Source: Dicaeum eximium (taxonomy: Eukaryota; Chordata; Aves; Passeriformes; Dicaeidae). From it: 64,000 nt of DNA. The DNA lies in contig VWZP01009168.1 of NCBI GenBank assembly GCA_013396995.1, positions 943,450 through 1,007,449 of the forward strand, read 5' to 3'. This document shows, piece by piece, positions 22,777 to 34,351 of this stretch. Positions within the stretch are counted from its first letter, which is position 1; every line of letters starts with the position of its first letter. The position numbers were made by a program, and so were the translations under genes. The notes beneath the pieces are model-generated. The model was given only the letters and a program-made list of their open reading frames with translations. It was not told the DNA's origin and searched no databases.

Positions 22777-25169
22777 TAACAAGGCATGGTAGAAAGAAAA
22801 GATGCCTTTTGCCAGACTCTGTGGCACGTGTTTGACTTGTTCCCTTTCAGAATTTAGGGATTTCCAGAGCTTTGGATGAGTCTCATTGATAACATTGGCA
22901 AAAACCAGCAAATGACTGGGTCTGGGAGCCAGAGGGAAAACTCAACATCTTGTTCAGAATTATGATTTTGGATTACTGCTATAGCATTAAGTGATGTTGC
23001 TATGTTATTCCTATGTAGTAAAAAAGCAGAGGATTTATAGATCAGACTTTTATCTTCTTCCAGCCTTCATCTCTCCAGTTTGTCTCGTTGACCTCAAAAG
23101 TTACATCTCCATTAATAAAACAAACACTGCCAGGATTCATTCCTGTGCTTGGAAGCTGACACTCTGCTTACCTCCACCCTACTAAACTCTGTCAGCTTTA
23201 AAACTGCATCCAGCCATCTGTTGGAAGTGGTCTCTGGATTGTGCCTGCTCCTGCCCTGTCCTTGGGAGCAGTGGGAGAGACACAGGAGCCTGGCAAGGGC
23301 CACTCTGACAGGGAACACCACCAGGGTCCAAGGAGCTCGTTGTCACTAATGTGACCAAGACAAAGAGCAAACTGTTCTGTGGCTGCTCATCTCTCTCCAT
23401 TAGTTCTCACTCTGCTGATATCAAAACCAACAGAAAATGGTTGTACCTGTCAGAAAGACACCCCAACTCTGGTGCAATTTCCTTAATAAATAAATTTTTA
23501 AAAATCCATTTAAGACAAATCCCCAGAGACATATATCATTTCCTCACCTTGTAAAATTTCACTGGTTTGCCCTGAACTGTGGCATTTGCCAGGAGAATTT
23601 TGGAATAAAAGGCAATCTCTGTCCAAACACAAAAGGGGTAAAATTCCAGTTTCTCCTTTCTGTTTTGTCTAGAGAAAGTCATGAGCTTTTTGTCAGAACC
23701 AAATTCCCTCATAGCCTGCCTCCTAGAAATGAATTTTTGGATTGCTTTTGTTAAAAAGAACAAACTCCACATCCAACAGAGTCTGGATTTAGGACTTAGG
23801 TGTGGGCCTTTTAACAAGTTAGGAATGCACATGATGCTAGGTTGAAGATCCATACTTGCCCACATGTTCAGGGAGTGATCAGATCTGTGGTTTTGGTTCA
23901 GCTCCATTCCTGGTTTAGAGGCAGGGAAGTAGTTTGGACTCTGCTGATAAAAGAAACTCGCACTTGCATCATTTTATACTGGTAATATGCTAAATACACC
24001 GCAGCAGATTCACAGGGCAAGGAAGCATTTCAAGCATTGCGGTGAGTTAACTGAAAGGAACCATAGGAAATATATACCAGAAGTTAATTTTTTCCAGTTC
24101 TTTTCCAGCTCTGCACCCTGCCTGCATTAGTTCTTGTGCTGCCTGGCTTATTTTCACTCAGAGCTATTTTGGAATCATTATAAAACACAACTGGTGTGCC
24201 ACAAGGATGTGGGGAGTCTCTCGGCTTATATTTTGCAGATGTCCATAATTTAACTGGACCAGCAGGTGACCAGGATTGCAAAGCCACCTTATGATGGTGA
24301 TCAGCTCATGAACATGGGCAGCTCACAGTACACGTTGAGCCCTGCCCTCAGCCGCTTTCCATCAAGCCTGCCATGCATATTAGATGTTCTCTGCCTGAAA
24401 TCTGTCCCTTGACGTTGAAGTTCAAAATCTAATAGTGCCTCCTGGCCCTAAAAATATGTGCCAATCCATCTAGGCGGTGGTTTTGCTTAAAGGTAAAGCA
24501 ATCCAGAGAGTTTTCAGGTCTGGACGGAACAATCAGCGATTATGGAGTTTATCTTGACATTTATTAGTTGTTAATGGCAGTGCTTCCAGGGAGCTAAGCA
24601 CATTCCAGGCAGCCACACAGCATCCTTGGGCTGCACCAGCTGGTAGTTTAGGAACATGCAAATACTAAAGGGAACAGCAACAACAAAAAGGTGTTTTTAA
24701 AGTTGAGGGTTTTCCCTTTGTCATTAAAGCTCATTTGAGTCACCCCTTGTCAGAGGGTGGCAGTTTCTCAGAGGTGGAAATATCCATAGGGAAGGGAGAT
24801 GCAGGATGACCTAGATGGGCATGGTGAGGTCAGTTGGAGCCTTTGCCTTGACCCTCTGCAGGTGTAGGGAGTGCCATAACCAACTAGGATTTTTCTATAA
24901 TCTGGGCAAAAAACCTACTGCTTGGACAAAGAGCCTTGGTGACAGTGACAGAAGTTGTGACCAAGAAGGACCAACACCAGTGATGGGACCATTTATGGCT
25001 GGTGATCCTGAAACCATGGGAATACAGCAGCTCATTTTCTGCTGGAAATCAAAATCCTGAAAGGCTGACATCCCTTTGGGAGCTCCTGCCCATCAGTGCC
25101 TGGTGCTGTCCTGGAAGCAAGGATGGAGAGAGGATTTGGGTGTCCCTTGGCTCTGCCCAGTCTGATAAA
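22777..25169. other. Unique non-coding stretch
   Basis: No mobile element recognised. The 24300-24660 part is listed separately as a candidate element. A 123-codon minus frame at 23536-23907 has no recognisable similarity. Confidence 0.6.
24300..24660. promoter_or_regulatory. Candidate conserved non-coding element
   Basis: Repeat-free, balanced composition with some CpG ('tctaggcggtggttttgctt', 'gtctggacggaacaatcagc') next to TTATTAG/TTGTTAATGG-type AT motifs. 'aacaatcagcgattatgg' combines a SOX-like AACAAT and a GATTA core. Sequence of this kind is often conserved across amniotes; I cannot test that here. Confidence 0.3.
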
Positions 25170-25298
25170 TCACAGAAACATAGAATCCTAGAATGTCTTG
25201 GGCTGGAAGGGACCATAGAAATCATCCCATTCCAGACCCCTGCCATGGCCAGGGACACCTTCCACTAGACCAGGTTGCTCAGGGCCACATCCAGCCTG
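25170..25298 (-). repeat. CR1 LINE 3' fragment
   Basis: 'cacagaaacatagaatccta', 'gggctggaagggaccataga', 'gccatggccagggacacctt' and 'accaggttgctcagggccac'. About 130 bp of the extreme 3' end. Confidence 0.94.
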
Positions 25299-26015
25299 AA
25301 ATCCCAAATTACATCCTGAGACAAATGAGCATTACATGGCAAAGTGAAGTCACTGAAACTCAGTTTTGGCTTCTCCAGCATGGACTGAGTCATTTCTGAG
25401 CAGAGCTTTTCACTCACCAAACTATTCTTTAGCCTTTTCCCTTGGGGACTGCCATGTAATGTGACAGAGCCTTTTCCCTTCTTCCAGAAGAAAAGTTTCT
25501 TCCAGCAGATAAGAGAAATTTCTCATTGCAGTGACTCCCTGTGGCACAGACGTAGTGAGATGGATGGCATGGGGAAAAGATCAGGCAGCTAAATCACTTT
25601 AGTCTTTCAATATGTACTTATTGATTTGGGGGTTTCCTCCTAAGTCCAGAGCCTGAAATTCAACTCTGAACTCTTCATCTACCTGACTTGGGCGGGCCTT
25701 TTGACCTGTCAGGGCTTTTCCATTTGTAAAGTATGAGTAACAATTCCAGGTAGCCTCAATAAATGGAGAAAATGCCTCCCTGAAGTAATGTGGAGATCAG
25801 AGAGAACAGTATCAATGTCCAGAGACTGCAAAGGACTGTGTAGAAATGGTTTTAAATTATGATGTATTACTTTCTTGGGGTAATCCCGTATTTCAGAGTT
25901 ATCTCACACCACACCCTGTGCCTCTTCAGAATAAAGCAGCGACAACAAAACCCAGATCAGATCCTGATACACAGATCTCTGCCATTTCCAATAGACTTTT
26001 ACAATTATTTGAATT

Positions 26016-26042
26016 ATTTATATTATTTATATTATTTATTTA
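26016..26042. repeat. AT-rich simple repeat (ATTATTTAT)n
   Basis: Three near-identical 9-10 bp units of tatt/atttat, extending leftward in degenerate form to about 26000. Confidence 0.8.
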
Positions 26043-26989
26043 CAATAAAGCAGACTGCTACCAGCACAGATCCTCTAACAGACCCCCAAACACTAAATTT
26101 CTCAACATAGAGACAAATTTCTTTAAAGGAAATTTATGATAGCCACATAGGGTTAAGCACCTGTGGCTGCTCTGAGTGCACGTGCCACAGCACAGGTGTG
26201 CTGAAAGGGGCCCTGGATAAGCCCATCTCCAAAGATGAACCTGTCTGCTTTCCTGGGGGACGGCAGCAGCCACTGCTGCTCAGAGCTGCTGCCCCAGGCT
26301 GCTCCCAAACTGCCAAAGGCATTGGTTATGTCCCTTTGTGCTCCTTTTATTTGCGGCCATAAAGAGGAGCAGACAATCACAGATGTGTCAGCCCAGACCC
26401 AACATCACCTCGTGGGTCCTAAATCCAGTCTGTTAAGAAGGCAGAACCCAAAGAGGCTGCTGAGCCTGGGCTGGGGCGCTCCCACTGAACAGGGCAGCAG
26501 CCCCAGAAGGGTAGAAACGGCTCAGCTCAAAAGTTTTACAAGTGCTTGGGAGGAATGAGGGCTTGTGAGAACCAGACAAGATGCCTGGGAGCTGAAACAA
26601 TGCAGAGTGTGGCTCCCTGTGCACTCCCTGTGGGCAGCCCATCCTTGCAGCGCAGCCGGAGGTTGCCCGCACGCCTTTGGAGCCCGTGGCATGCCCCGCG
26701 TTGCACGGATGGTGCACAGCAGCTGAGAGCTGAACAAACCAGCAGCCGCTGCTGTGCTGCATGGGGGAGCATCCTCTGCTGCTGCTGTCACATTCCCTGT
26801 CAAGTTTTCAGGCTCAAATGGATCCCACATGGGGGGAGCGCATCGGGCTCTGTTGGCAGGCGGGAGATTTGGAGGCTGGAGCACTCCCCATCTCCTGCTC
26901 ATGGAAACAAAGCATCTTTTATGTTTCCTTGCAACCAGGACAAGGGGCTGGAATAAATAATCAAGTGACCCAGCCACTCCCCTGCTATT

Positions 26990-27310
26990 ATAACAAGCAG
27001 CTGGAGGGCCACCAAACCCGGGCACCGTGCTCGCCAAGCAGGCGCTTTCCCGCTTGCCTTTTATTGGGATTCACTGGTGGCACTCTGGGGGTTTGTCGCT
27101 TCTTTCTTTGCCTCCTACTGTCCAGAGACACTTCCAGTAAAACCCCAAGGCGATATTAAAAAGGGGAGGCTGGGCTGGCAGCCAGCTGTTGCTACCAGAT
27201 GTGCCTGTGATCATCGCAGAAAAAGCCAATTTAGCCGATCCAGCCTCCTCGCAAAGTGGAGCCCATTGTTCAATGGGGCACAGCAAGCAACTGCAGGAGG
27301 TTAAATAAAT
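26990..27310. promoter_or_regulatory. Candidate regulatory element with a SOX-like palindrome
   Basis: Repeat-free segment with retained CpG ('ccgtgctcgccaagcaggcg', 'tttagccgatccagcctcct'). At 27262-27277 it holds a perfect inverted repeat, CCCATTG-TT-CAATGGG, whose half-sites fit the SOX core CATTGT/ACAATG family. The functional call is inference. Confidence 0.35.
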
Positions 27311-27542
27311 CCCAGGGCACAACTGTTTCAGGCTGGGGAAAGCTTCCAGAAAGGTGCTTATTGCTGCAAAGAGGGGCTGGGGAGCTCTCCAAGCAAATAG
27401 TAGGTACTCAAACACCGACACTATGGCAACAAAAATAAACTTTTGCATTTTTAAGCTCGCTTGGAAGATAATGGGAGTGAAAAGTGCATTTAAGGGAACA
27501 AAGTGAAGTTGCCCATGTATCCAGGTTGGATGGGGTTGAAAA

Positions 27543-27708
27543 ATCATGGAATCATAGAATAGTTTGGGTTGGAAGGGACATTTAAAGGTCATGTAGTCCA
27601 ATCTCCTGCAATGAGCAGGGACATTTTCAATGAGATCAGGTTGCTCAGAGTCCCATCCAACCTGGCCTTGAATGTTTCCAGGGATGGGGCAACTGCCACT
27701 CCTCTGGT
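27543..27708 (-). repeat. CR1 LINE 3' fragment
   Basis: 'atcatggaatcatagaatag', 'gggttggaagggacatttaa', 'gagcagggacattttcaatg', 'ccaacctggccttgaatgtt' and 'gggatggggcaactgccact'. Same variant as 15731-15868. Confidence 0.95.
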
Positions 27709-28828
27709 GCCAGGACTTACATGACCTTGAAAATGAAGCAGGTCTAGGGTGGAGTCCAAAGTAGATGCCCAAACCTTTTTGCTGGTGTTTCAAAGCTCCC
27801 CTCCCTCCATCCTGCCCTTCCCTGGAGCCTGTGCTGCCCTCACAGGTGTGATGCCCACTGCAGCCCGCAGGGACTCTTTCCTCTCTCGAGCCACAGCCTC
27901 AAGGAGCAGCAAAGAGATGAATTTGGCGATGCCCTGTGAACCAGCTGCTTTTCTGGGCCTGCTGCCTCTTCTCCTGGAAAAGGAGAGGCACAGCTGGGGG
28001 GAGGAGGCTCCAGCTGGGAAGGTGGGGAGGGTGAGAGGAAAACCATGAGGGAAGTGCCTGAGCAATTTCACAGCAGAGGCAGCGTATGAAGTTGCCTCAG
28101 TTCGTGGTCTGCACTCTGGGGTCTGTCTGTGGGAAGCCTTCAGGGGTGTTGCAACCTGCCAGTGCCAATAAACATCACCACAAGACCAGAGGAGCTCAGG
28201 GCCTGCAGTATGAAAGGCAAAGAGAGGAAAATTAGAAGCAAAAATATGAAGTTAATAAAAATCCTTTATCCAATCAGACTCTACAGAGAGCACAGCCATG
28301 GGCTGGGAGGAGCAGCCGGGCGCTCCGAGCCCTCACTTTGCTCAATTACCTAATGGCTTACAGAGCAGCTCCAGCTTTATGAGTTGCACATTTACTGCAG
28401 CTGTCCTGCCTTGCAGGAGCCGTGGGAGCTGCTGGGGGGTGTCTCTGCCCCTGCCCCCTGCCTGTATGCAGGGCAATGGGGCTCCATGGCCTAGATGCTC
28501 CACATCTCAAGGTTTGGAATAGGTAAATCCCTTTAGGTAAATAATCTTCCTTATAAACTATATAATTTGCCTGCTAAGGGGGCGAAATTCCTCCTCCCTG
28601 CTGTTTGCACAGCAGGTCCTCTGGGTGGTTTGTCTGAGCCCCTATTCCCAGGACACAGGGCTGATGATTTTACGAAGATCAGGAATTGTGCCTGTGGCTT
28701 GCTGGGGGCTGGCACAGGCCCTGCTTTGGTCTTCCTGCTGCAAGAAAATCCTTTCCCAGCTCAGCTCCTGCCTCCTGCTGGGAACAGCTCCCAGAGCAGG
28801 AGGTGAGGGGGATGCTCACACGGGGCTC
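27709..28828. other. Unique non-coding sequence
   Basis: GC-richer around 27780-28040 and 28290-28520. No gene or repeat recognised. Short overlapping frames are present on both strands. Confidence 0.6.
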
Positions 28829-28932
28829 TGAGCGACCTGGCCTAGCTGAAGACATTCCTGCTCGCTGCAGGAGGGTTGGACTAGGTGACCTTTAAAAGTC
28901 CCTTCCAACCCAAACAATTTTTTGATTCTATG
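28829..28932 (+). repeat. CR1 LINE terminal fragment
   Basis: About 100 bp: 'tgagcgacctggcctagctg', 'gagggttggactaggtgacc', 'cccttccaacccaaacaatt' and 'tttgattctatg'. Severely 5'-truncated. Confidence 0.93.
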
Positions 28933-29768
28933 CTGGAAAATTTTTCCCTAGCAAAGGGTGCCCTTGGCAGGAGTGGAGGACAAGGCAGGAACCCACATTA
29001 CAGGATTAGGGCAGCACCCTGGACCCTGATAAATAATGGATTTGGGTACAATAAATGTTTTATTTAGTTCCAGGTCAGGCTGAGGCAGATCTAGTGAAGT
29101 TTTTCTCCAGGCTGGACTGCTGAGGTGTGTTGTCTTCCCTGTGTCATGGGATCCCTGCTGCCTCCTGGGCATTTGGTCTGCAGGCTCCATCCCAGCATCC
29201 CAGTTTTGCCAAAGCAATCCCTGTGTCCCCATCCAGCGTCTGAGCTGCAGGCACAGGCGTTCCAGGACTCCTGTGCTGGCACCAGGCTGTGCTGGTGGCC
29301 AGGACAACTCTGTGCAGGCAGAGAAAGCCAAGCCCTGCCTTCAGCAGATGGTGAGGTGCCAGGAGGAGTTCCCTGTGCTGGGAAATGACTGCTTGGTACT
29401 TGCTGTCTCAGCATTCCCAGGAACAAGCAGTGGATGAAGACTTCTCTGATCAACCAGAAGTTCTTTGCAAGATGCCCATGACTGCAGCACTTGGGCTTTG
29501 ATTAACACCTTGCTTAGCAGGGTAAAACATAAAGGAACCACATGCAGCAGTGCTTGTCCAGAAGTCATTACCTTTGGGCTTTGGTCCCAGCCCTTTTCTG
29601 GAGCAGGATGTCTGCCCAGGCAGCCATGGAAAACCCTGATGGCTTTTTCAGGACTCTTAAACCCAGAGGCCAGAGGCATGGTTGACATGCAGGGATGAGC
29701 ACTGACCATCTAAAAGGAGCTGGGGGCTTACTGCTGCAGCTGAGCACCATAAATCCCCAGGAAACTGA
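28933..29768. other. Unique non-coding sequence up to the LTR
   Basis: No repeat recognised. Frames of about 120 codons on both strands at 29090-29710 overlap and none resembles a known protein. Confidence 0.6.
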
Positions 29769-29773
29769 GTCAT

Positions 29774-30413
29774 TGTCCTGGGGTGACTTTATAATGCTTG
29801 TATCCCCAAATCGTCTGTTCTCTCTATGCTGGATGTTGTATTCTGTGCCATGAAGGCTGTCAGAGAGCGAGGGCGGGCAGGAGCAGCAGCGCAGAGTTTA
29901 TCAGACTGCCCTTCCCTCCCCCACACGCGGCCTTGTGTGTGCTGTGCTGCCTGGGCACGGACGGGAGCTGAACAGGGAGCTTCTGCTTTTTAGTTAGTGT
30001 AGTTAGCTAAGACAAAGGAGTTTTCCCTGGACTGTTTTTCCATCCATTTTCTCGGAGCTGTTCGAACGTGCTCTGCCCGGAGACCTGAGGAAGCACCGAG
30101 ACCTGCACACCCTGCGGCCCGCCGGGCCCGCCCTGGGCAGCCGTTCCGAGCACCGGAGGGATTGATAACAGCAACCACCCACAGGAGAGACTGTTCTGAA
30201 TTTGTCATCTCTTCAGAGCAGAGTTTTTGTCATTGGGTATTGTTCACTTTGTTTTGTGCTGGGGAGTGCTTTGCCTGTGAAATAAACAGGGTCTTTTCCA
30301 CTGCTCTCTGAGGAAATCTCTTCCCGAACCGGTTGGAGGGAGAGGCCGTGTGGATTTGCTTTCTGGGGGGCCCTTTTGGAGGTCTTCTCCCAAATTTGCC
30401 TTAAACCACAACA
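29774..30413 (+). mobile_element. Solo endogenous retrovirus LTR with exact 5-bp target duplication
   Basis: 640 bp, starting TGTCCTGGGGTGAC and ending CCTTAAACCACAACA. It is flanked by identical GTCAT at 29769-29773 and 30414-30418. The AATAAA at 30280-30285 ('gtgaaataaacagggtc') gives the plus orientation. The interior is GC/CpG-rich at about 29860-30150, as in many U3/R regions. The 'ttaaaccacaaca' end and the 5-bp duplication fit a bird ERVL-type LTR. No internal retroviral genes remain, so it is a solo LTR. The exact target duplication suggests a fairly recent insertion. Confidence 0.88.
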
Positions 30414-30418
30414 GTCAT

Positions 30419-30675
30419 ATCACAGACCTGGAGGATGAATGTGCTGAGGGGACCTTGTGGGATCATCTTATCTGATCCTCTGCCATGGGACAACATCAGA
30501 GAGCCTCTGTTCCAGCACCTTTTGGCGTTGCAAGCTAAAAATGAGGAAGGAAAGGAAAAGGAGGAGAAAATATAAAGTGTTTAACAAAAGCTGCAGTGGT
30601 ACTGACAGTGCTTGCCCCCAGTTGTTGTTCCCTCTCAGCTGGCAGTCAGTGAAGGCATAACACACATGTGAGCCC
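30419..30675. other. Unique spacer between LTR and CR1
   Basis: Contains a purine-rich segment (30541-30580). Nothing else recognised. Confidence 0.55.
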
Positions 30676-31115
30676 ATGAAAATGCTCCAAGGGCTGGAGG
30701 TTCTCTGCTCTGGAGACAGGCTGGGAGAGCCAGGGCTCTTCACCTGGAGAAAAGAAGGCTCTGAGGAGATCTTAGAGTCCCTTCAGTGCCTCAATGCGCT
30801 AAAGAGAGATGGAGAAGGAATTTTATCAAAGGCGTGGGGTGACAGGACAAGGGGAAAGGGTTTCAAACTAAATGAGAAGATATTTAGATTAGATATTAGG
30901 GAGAAATTCGTCTCTGTGAAGGTGGTGAGACACTGGCTCAGGTTGCCCAGAGAAGCTGTGGCTGCCCCTGGATCCCTGGAAGTGTCCAAGGCCAGGTTGG
31001 ACAGGGCTTGGAGCAATCTGGGATCGTGGAAGGTGTCCCTGCCCATGGCAGGGCATGGAAGTAAATGATCCTTCAGATTCTTTCCAAACCAAACCATTTA
31101 TGACTGATTCTGTGA
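30676..31115 (+). repeat. CR1 LINE 3' part, about 440 bp
   Basis: From 'aatgctccaagggctggagg' through 'gagagccagggctcttcacc', 'ggagaaaagaaggctctgag', 'gtgacaggacaaggggaaag', 'gtgaaggtggtgagacactg' and 'ccctgcccatggcagggcat' to 'accatttatgactgattctg'. The open frame at 30676-31068 is read through CR1 sequence and is not a gene. Confidence 0.95.
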
Positions 31116-32070
31116 CATCTGAAGAGGGAATGTGTGCCATATTTCTTATGGCACAAATCATCTCAGTGAAAGATTTGTGTTGAATACCTGATTTGTGCAT
31201 TAGGAAGATCTTTCTGTTTTCTTGTTCTACTTGAAATAAATACAGCAAAAATTCAAATTGAAATTGTGCCTTTATTAGGTATGTGAAAAAAAATCACACA
31301 GATGTGTCTTTTTCTGCATTTTGCAGCCCCGTTTTCCAAATATGGGCTTATTGAGAAATTATTTTATCACGCCTGGAAAATAAGTAAAATAAACATTTTT
31401 TCATACTCATTGATATTTTTGAAACAGAATCTCTAAGGCTTCCATTACATCCCAGTCAATTTTAAAAGTAATGTAGATAAGTAAAGATGTTCAGGATTCA
31501 GAAGAAAATTTCATATCACTTAAGAATAAAAAAAAAAAAAATCCATTCTGTAAATATTAAACAGAGAGAGAAAAACGATCTCATTTCCCCCAAACTGTTC
31601 TGTGTAGGAAACTTGATGTCACCATGTCATGGGAAGAAAAGTGAGTCCATGGCTTTTTGTGTTGCAGAAGAGGAAGATGGTAGATACTTGCTTAATTGAA
31701 TATATGAATATATATGAATATTTTCTTCATAGAAAGACTTTTTATTAAGTCCAAATGTATAATCTCAGGCTGCAACTGATAAAGGATGTGTAAATCTGGA
31801 TTTTCATACCCTAAGTTCATGTTTTGATTCTTATTCCCCTTTTCCAAAACATCTCAAAGTCCCACACTGGGCACTTCTGAAAATCTGCCCATTGTCTGAG
31901 TGACCTCCCCTCAGCAACTGAGCTCTTTTGAAAACAGAACTTCAGCTGGGAGAGCTGACCACATCTGTAAATCTGGAACAGCTTTTCAAAGAGAATTAGA
32001 TGTCAAGTTTTGAAAACACTGGCAGGCATTTAAATACCAGGATGGAAACAAATATTTATATATATATAAC
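31116..32070. other. Unique AT-rich sequence
   Basis: AT-rich, with A-runs (31529-31541), a 'gaatatatgaatatatatga' stretch near 31698-31720 and (TA)n at 32056-32068. No gene seen. Confidence 0.6.
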
Positions 32071-32420
32071 CTGTTCCAGTGGCTCATCAACCTCTGAGTA
32101 AAGAATTTCTTCCTAATATCTAATCTAACCCTGCCCTCTGTCACTTTGAAACCTTTCCCCATTGTCCTGTCCCTCCACCCCTTGTCCCAGTTCCCTCTCC
32201 AGCTCTCCTGGAGCCCCTTCAGGCCCTGGAAGAGGCTCCAAGTTCTCCCTGGAGCCTTCTCTTCTCCAGGCTGAACAATCTCAGCTCTCCCAGCCTGGCT
32301 CCACAGGAGAGGAGCTCCAGCCCCCTGATCAACTCAGTGGCCTCCTCTGGACTTGTTCCAACAGTTCCATGTCTTTCTGGATCTGGGGGCCCCAGACCTG
32401 GATGCAGAACTGCAGGGGGG
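32071..32420 (-). repeat. CR1 LINE fragment lacking its 3' end
   Basis: 'gagtaaagaatttcttccta', 'atatctaatctaaccctgcc', 'ccccttgtcccagttccctc', 'ccttctcttctccaggctga', 'tggacttgttccaacagttc' and 'ggccccagacctggatgcag'. The 3' terminal roughly 170 bp is absent, and a (TA)n run sits at that edge. Confidence 0.94.
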
Positions 32421-32423
32421 GTT

Positions 32424-32533
32424 TAGAGGACATGGTTTAGTGGTGGATTGGCTGTTCTGGGTGAACAGTTGAATTTGATGATCCTAAGGGTCTCTTCCCA
32501 CTAAAATAATTATATAATGCAATGATTCTATAA
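32424..32533 (+). repeat. CR1 LINE 3' terminal fragment, opposite orientation to its neighbour
   Basis: 'acatggtttagtggtggatt', 'gaatttgatgatcctaaggg' and 'aatgcaatgattctataa' match the other CR1 3' subfamily. It joins the minus-oriented CR1 within 3 bases, forming an inverted pair. Confidence 0.92.
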
Positions 32534-34351
32534 ACTGACTTTTCATCTTTAATTGTCCTGTTATCCTGTCTTTAAGGTTTTATTTCGGGCAATCAGGCAG
32601 CAGGTGTAACTTGTGCTCCCTGCTCAGAGTAAGCAAAACTTGCAGAGTGAGTTTGGTGTGAGCTTGGTGGTTACACAGCCTGCAGCCAGCTTTGATAGCA
32701 GATATGATACTCATGGCTTCAGTGGAGATGCATGGATGAGCAACAAATGAATATTTGCTCTTTCTGCCCTGCATCTCAGTCCCTAAACCCATCCTGCCAG
32801 CACGTGATGCAGTGAGTGCTGGGACTGGCTCCTTTATGAGCTCATCACACGTGAGGATTTCTGGAGACAGGGGGGATTTGTGAGCCCCAGACACTTGTCA
32901 GTGGCTGCAGAGGGCTGGTCCATCTGCTGCGTGGTGTTCACTTACGTGGAGTCAGAGGAGCTGGCTGCCAGCTCCCAGCAGACAGATCAAAGCAGCAGAA
33001 AAAGGGATTAGTATCTGAAGAGCGGATGGAATTCCCTGACGTTTCCCCTTAAAAGTTTCAGGTGGAGGATAAAGAAAAATCTTGTAACCCGAAACCTTCT
33101 GATGTCCAAATTGTTATGTTACATAGGAAATCTCCTTCTTTCCTACAGCCCCTGGTGGACTTTCCCTGATGAGTGAGGGGGCCATCTGTTTAATCTCACG
33201 ATTACCGTGCGCTTACAAACACTTTCCTCCTGCCCATATCTGAATTGCAGCTGAGCTCGGTCCAAAAACCACAGCAGGGCATGTAATTAATAAGGGTAAT
33301 GTTGTGATATGATAAGTGCTGCAGTGCACTGCGTGGTTGGGCCCATTGTTAACCCCAGAGTTGTTAATTTCAGGGCAATGTTTTAAGCTGATTTACATGG
33401 GAGATAAGCAAATTCATCTGTATCACAGCAATAAGACTATTTAGCACTTATCCAGCTGCAGATCTTAAAGCAATTTGTAAGTATTAATGAATTAAACTCC
33501 GTGTTCAATCAAGCTGCAAACAAGCTTACGGTGCTATAGCCCCATTTCTAGAAAGAAATCCAGAAGAGTGGGAGAGAAATCCCTGTTTGACCAGCCCAAA
33601 CTGAGAGAAAGTCCCCCCAGTTTTTATTAGAAGTTATAAAAGGCCTATTGTGTGGCTCTGTCCTTCCTTGGACACCTGGAACAAAACTCCCTTTAACTTT
33701 GATGTCCAGTCATTGCTTATAACTTAATAGTGAAATATCCCTTTACCAAAATGGTGTTCAAAACACACTGATAAATGAAGCAGGAGTGGGTGAGTTTTTC
33801 CTGTGGTGTTCTGATCTATACTAGAAAAAAATGTCTTTTATGGCCTATGTATCTATGTCTGTGTCTTTTCTGTCTCTGCTCAAAAACAAAATGAGAAAGA
33901 TCTACATTTTTCAGCAGTCAGCTGGGGGCTGTTCCCAGCTCTGTGTAATCAGTCAAAAGAGTCCTCGTGCTTTGCAGTGGCTCCAGCTCAGACCCTGAAG
34001 ATAAATGCTCCTTCTTTTTAGTACTTTAAAGTCAGGTAGCTCTGCAGTGACTGGCCAAACTCACTGAGTGAGCTGAGGATGTTTTAGCTGCCCAACAAAA
34101 AAACCCTCATTAATTAACCAGGGCTTGCTTCCTTAGGTTTGCAGGATGCAGCTGTGCCCTGCAGGCATTATCCTGTGGTGGGATGGGAAGCCCTTGGTAA
34201 GGCAGCTGATGGCTGCTATTGGGGTTCACAGCAGGAATACAGACTCGGCTGGATGTGATCCTGATTGCTTGTGCCAGGCATTTACTACTCAGTTGAAAGA
34301 GTAAATGAGGACTTCAAAGCCTCATCAACCTGCAAATGAGATCTATCCACA
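32534..34351. other. Unique non-coding stretch
   Basis: 1.8 kb free of mobile elements. Its central part (32990-33560) is listed as a candidate conserved element. No gene seen. Confidence 0.6.
32990..33560. promoter_or_regulatory. Candidate conserved enhancer-like element
   Basis: Repeat-free, with retained CpG ('tctcacgattaccgtgcgct') and a dense set of developmental-factor-like motifs: AACCACA (RUNX-type, 33267-33273), 'gtaattaataag', 'attgttaac', 'gggagataagcaaa' (GATA-type) and 'attaatgaattaaact'. Of all desert segments this one looks most like a conserved element. The function is inferred; RUNX2 is expected further out in the same synteny block. Confidence 0.4.

Larger units (their letters stand above)
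25299..27542. other. Unique non-coding stretch
   Basis: No mobile element recognised. It contains an (ATTATTTAT)-like simple repeat at 26016-26042 and a GC/CpG-richer part from about 26600. The candidate element at 26990-27310 is listed separately. Many overlapping frames on both strands at 26430-27160 reflect the GC-rich composition. Confidence 0.6.

Noticed and set aside
27071..27793. 240-codon minus-strand open frame
   Set aside because: It runs through the CR1 fragment at 27543-27708 and GC-richer sequence, has no recognisable protein similarity, and overlaps open frames on the plus strand.
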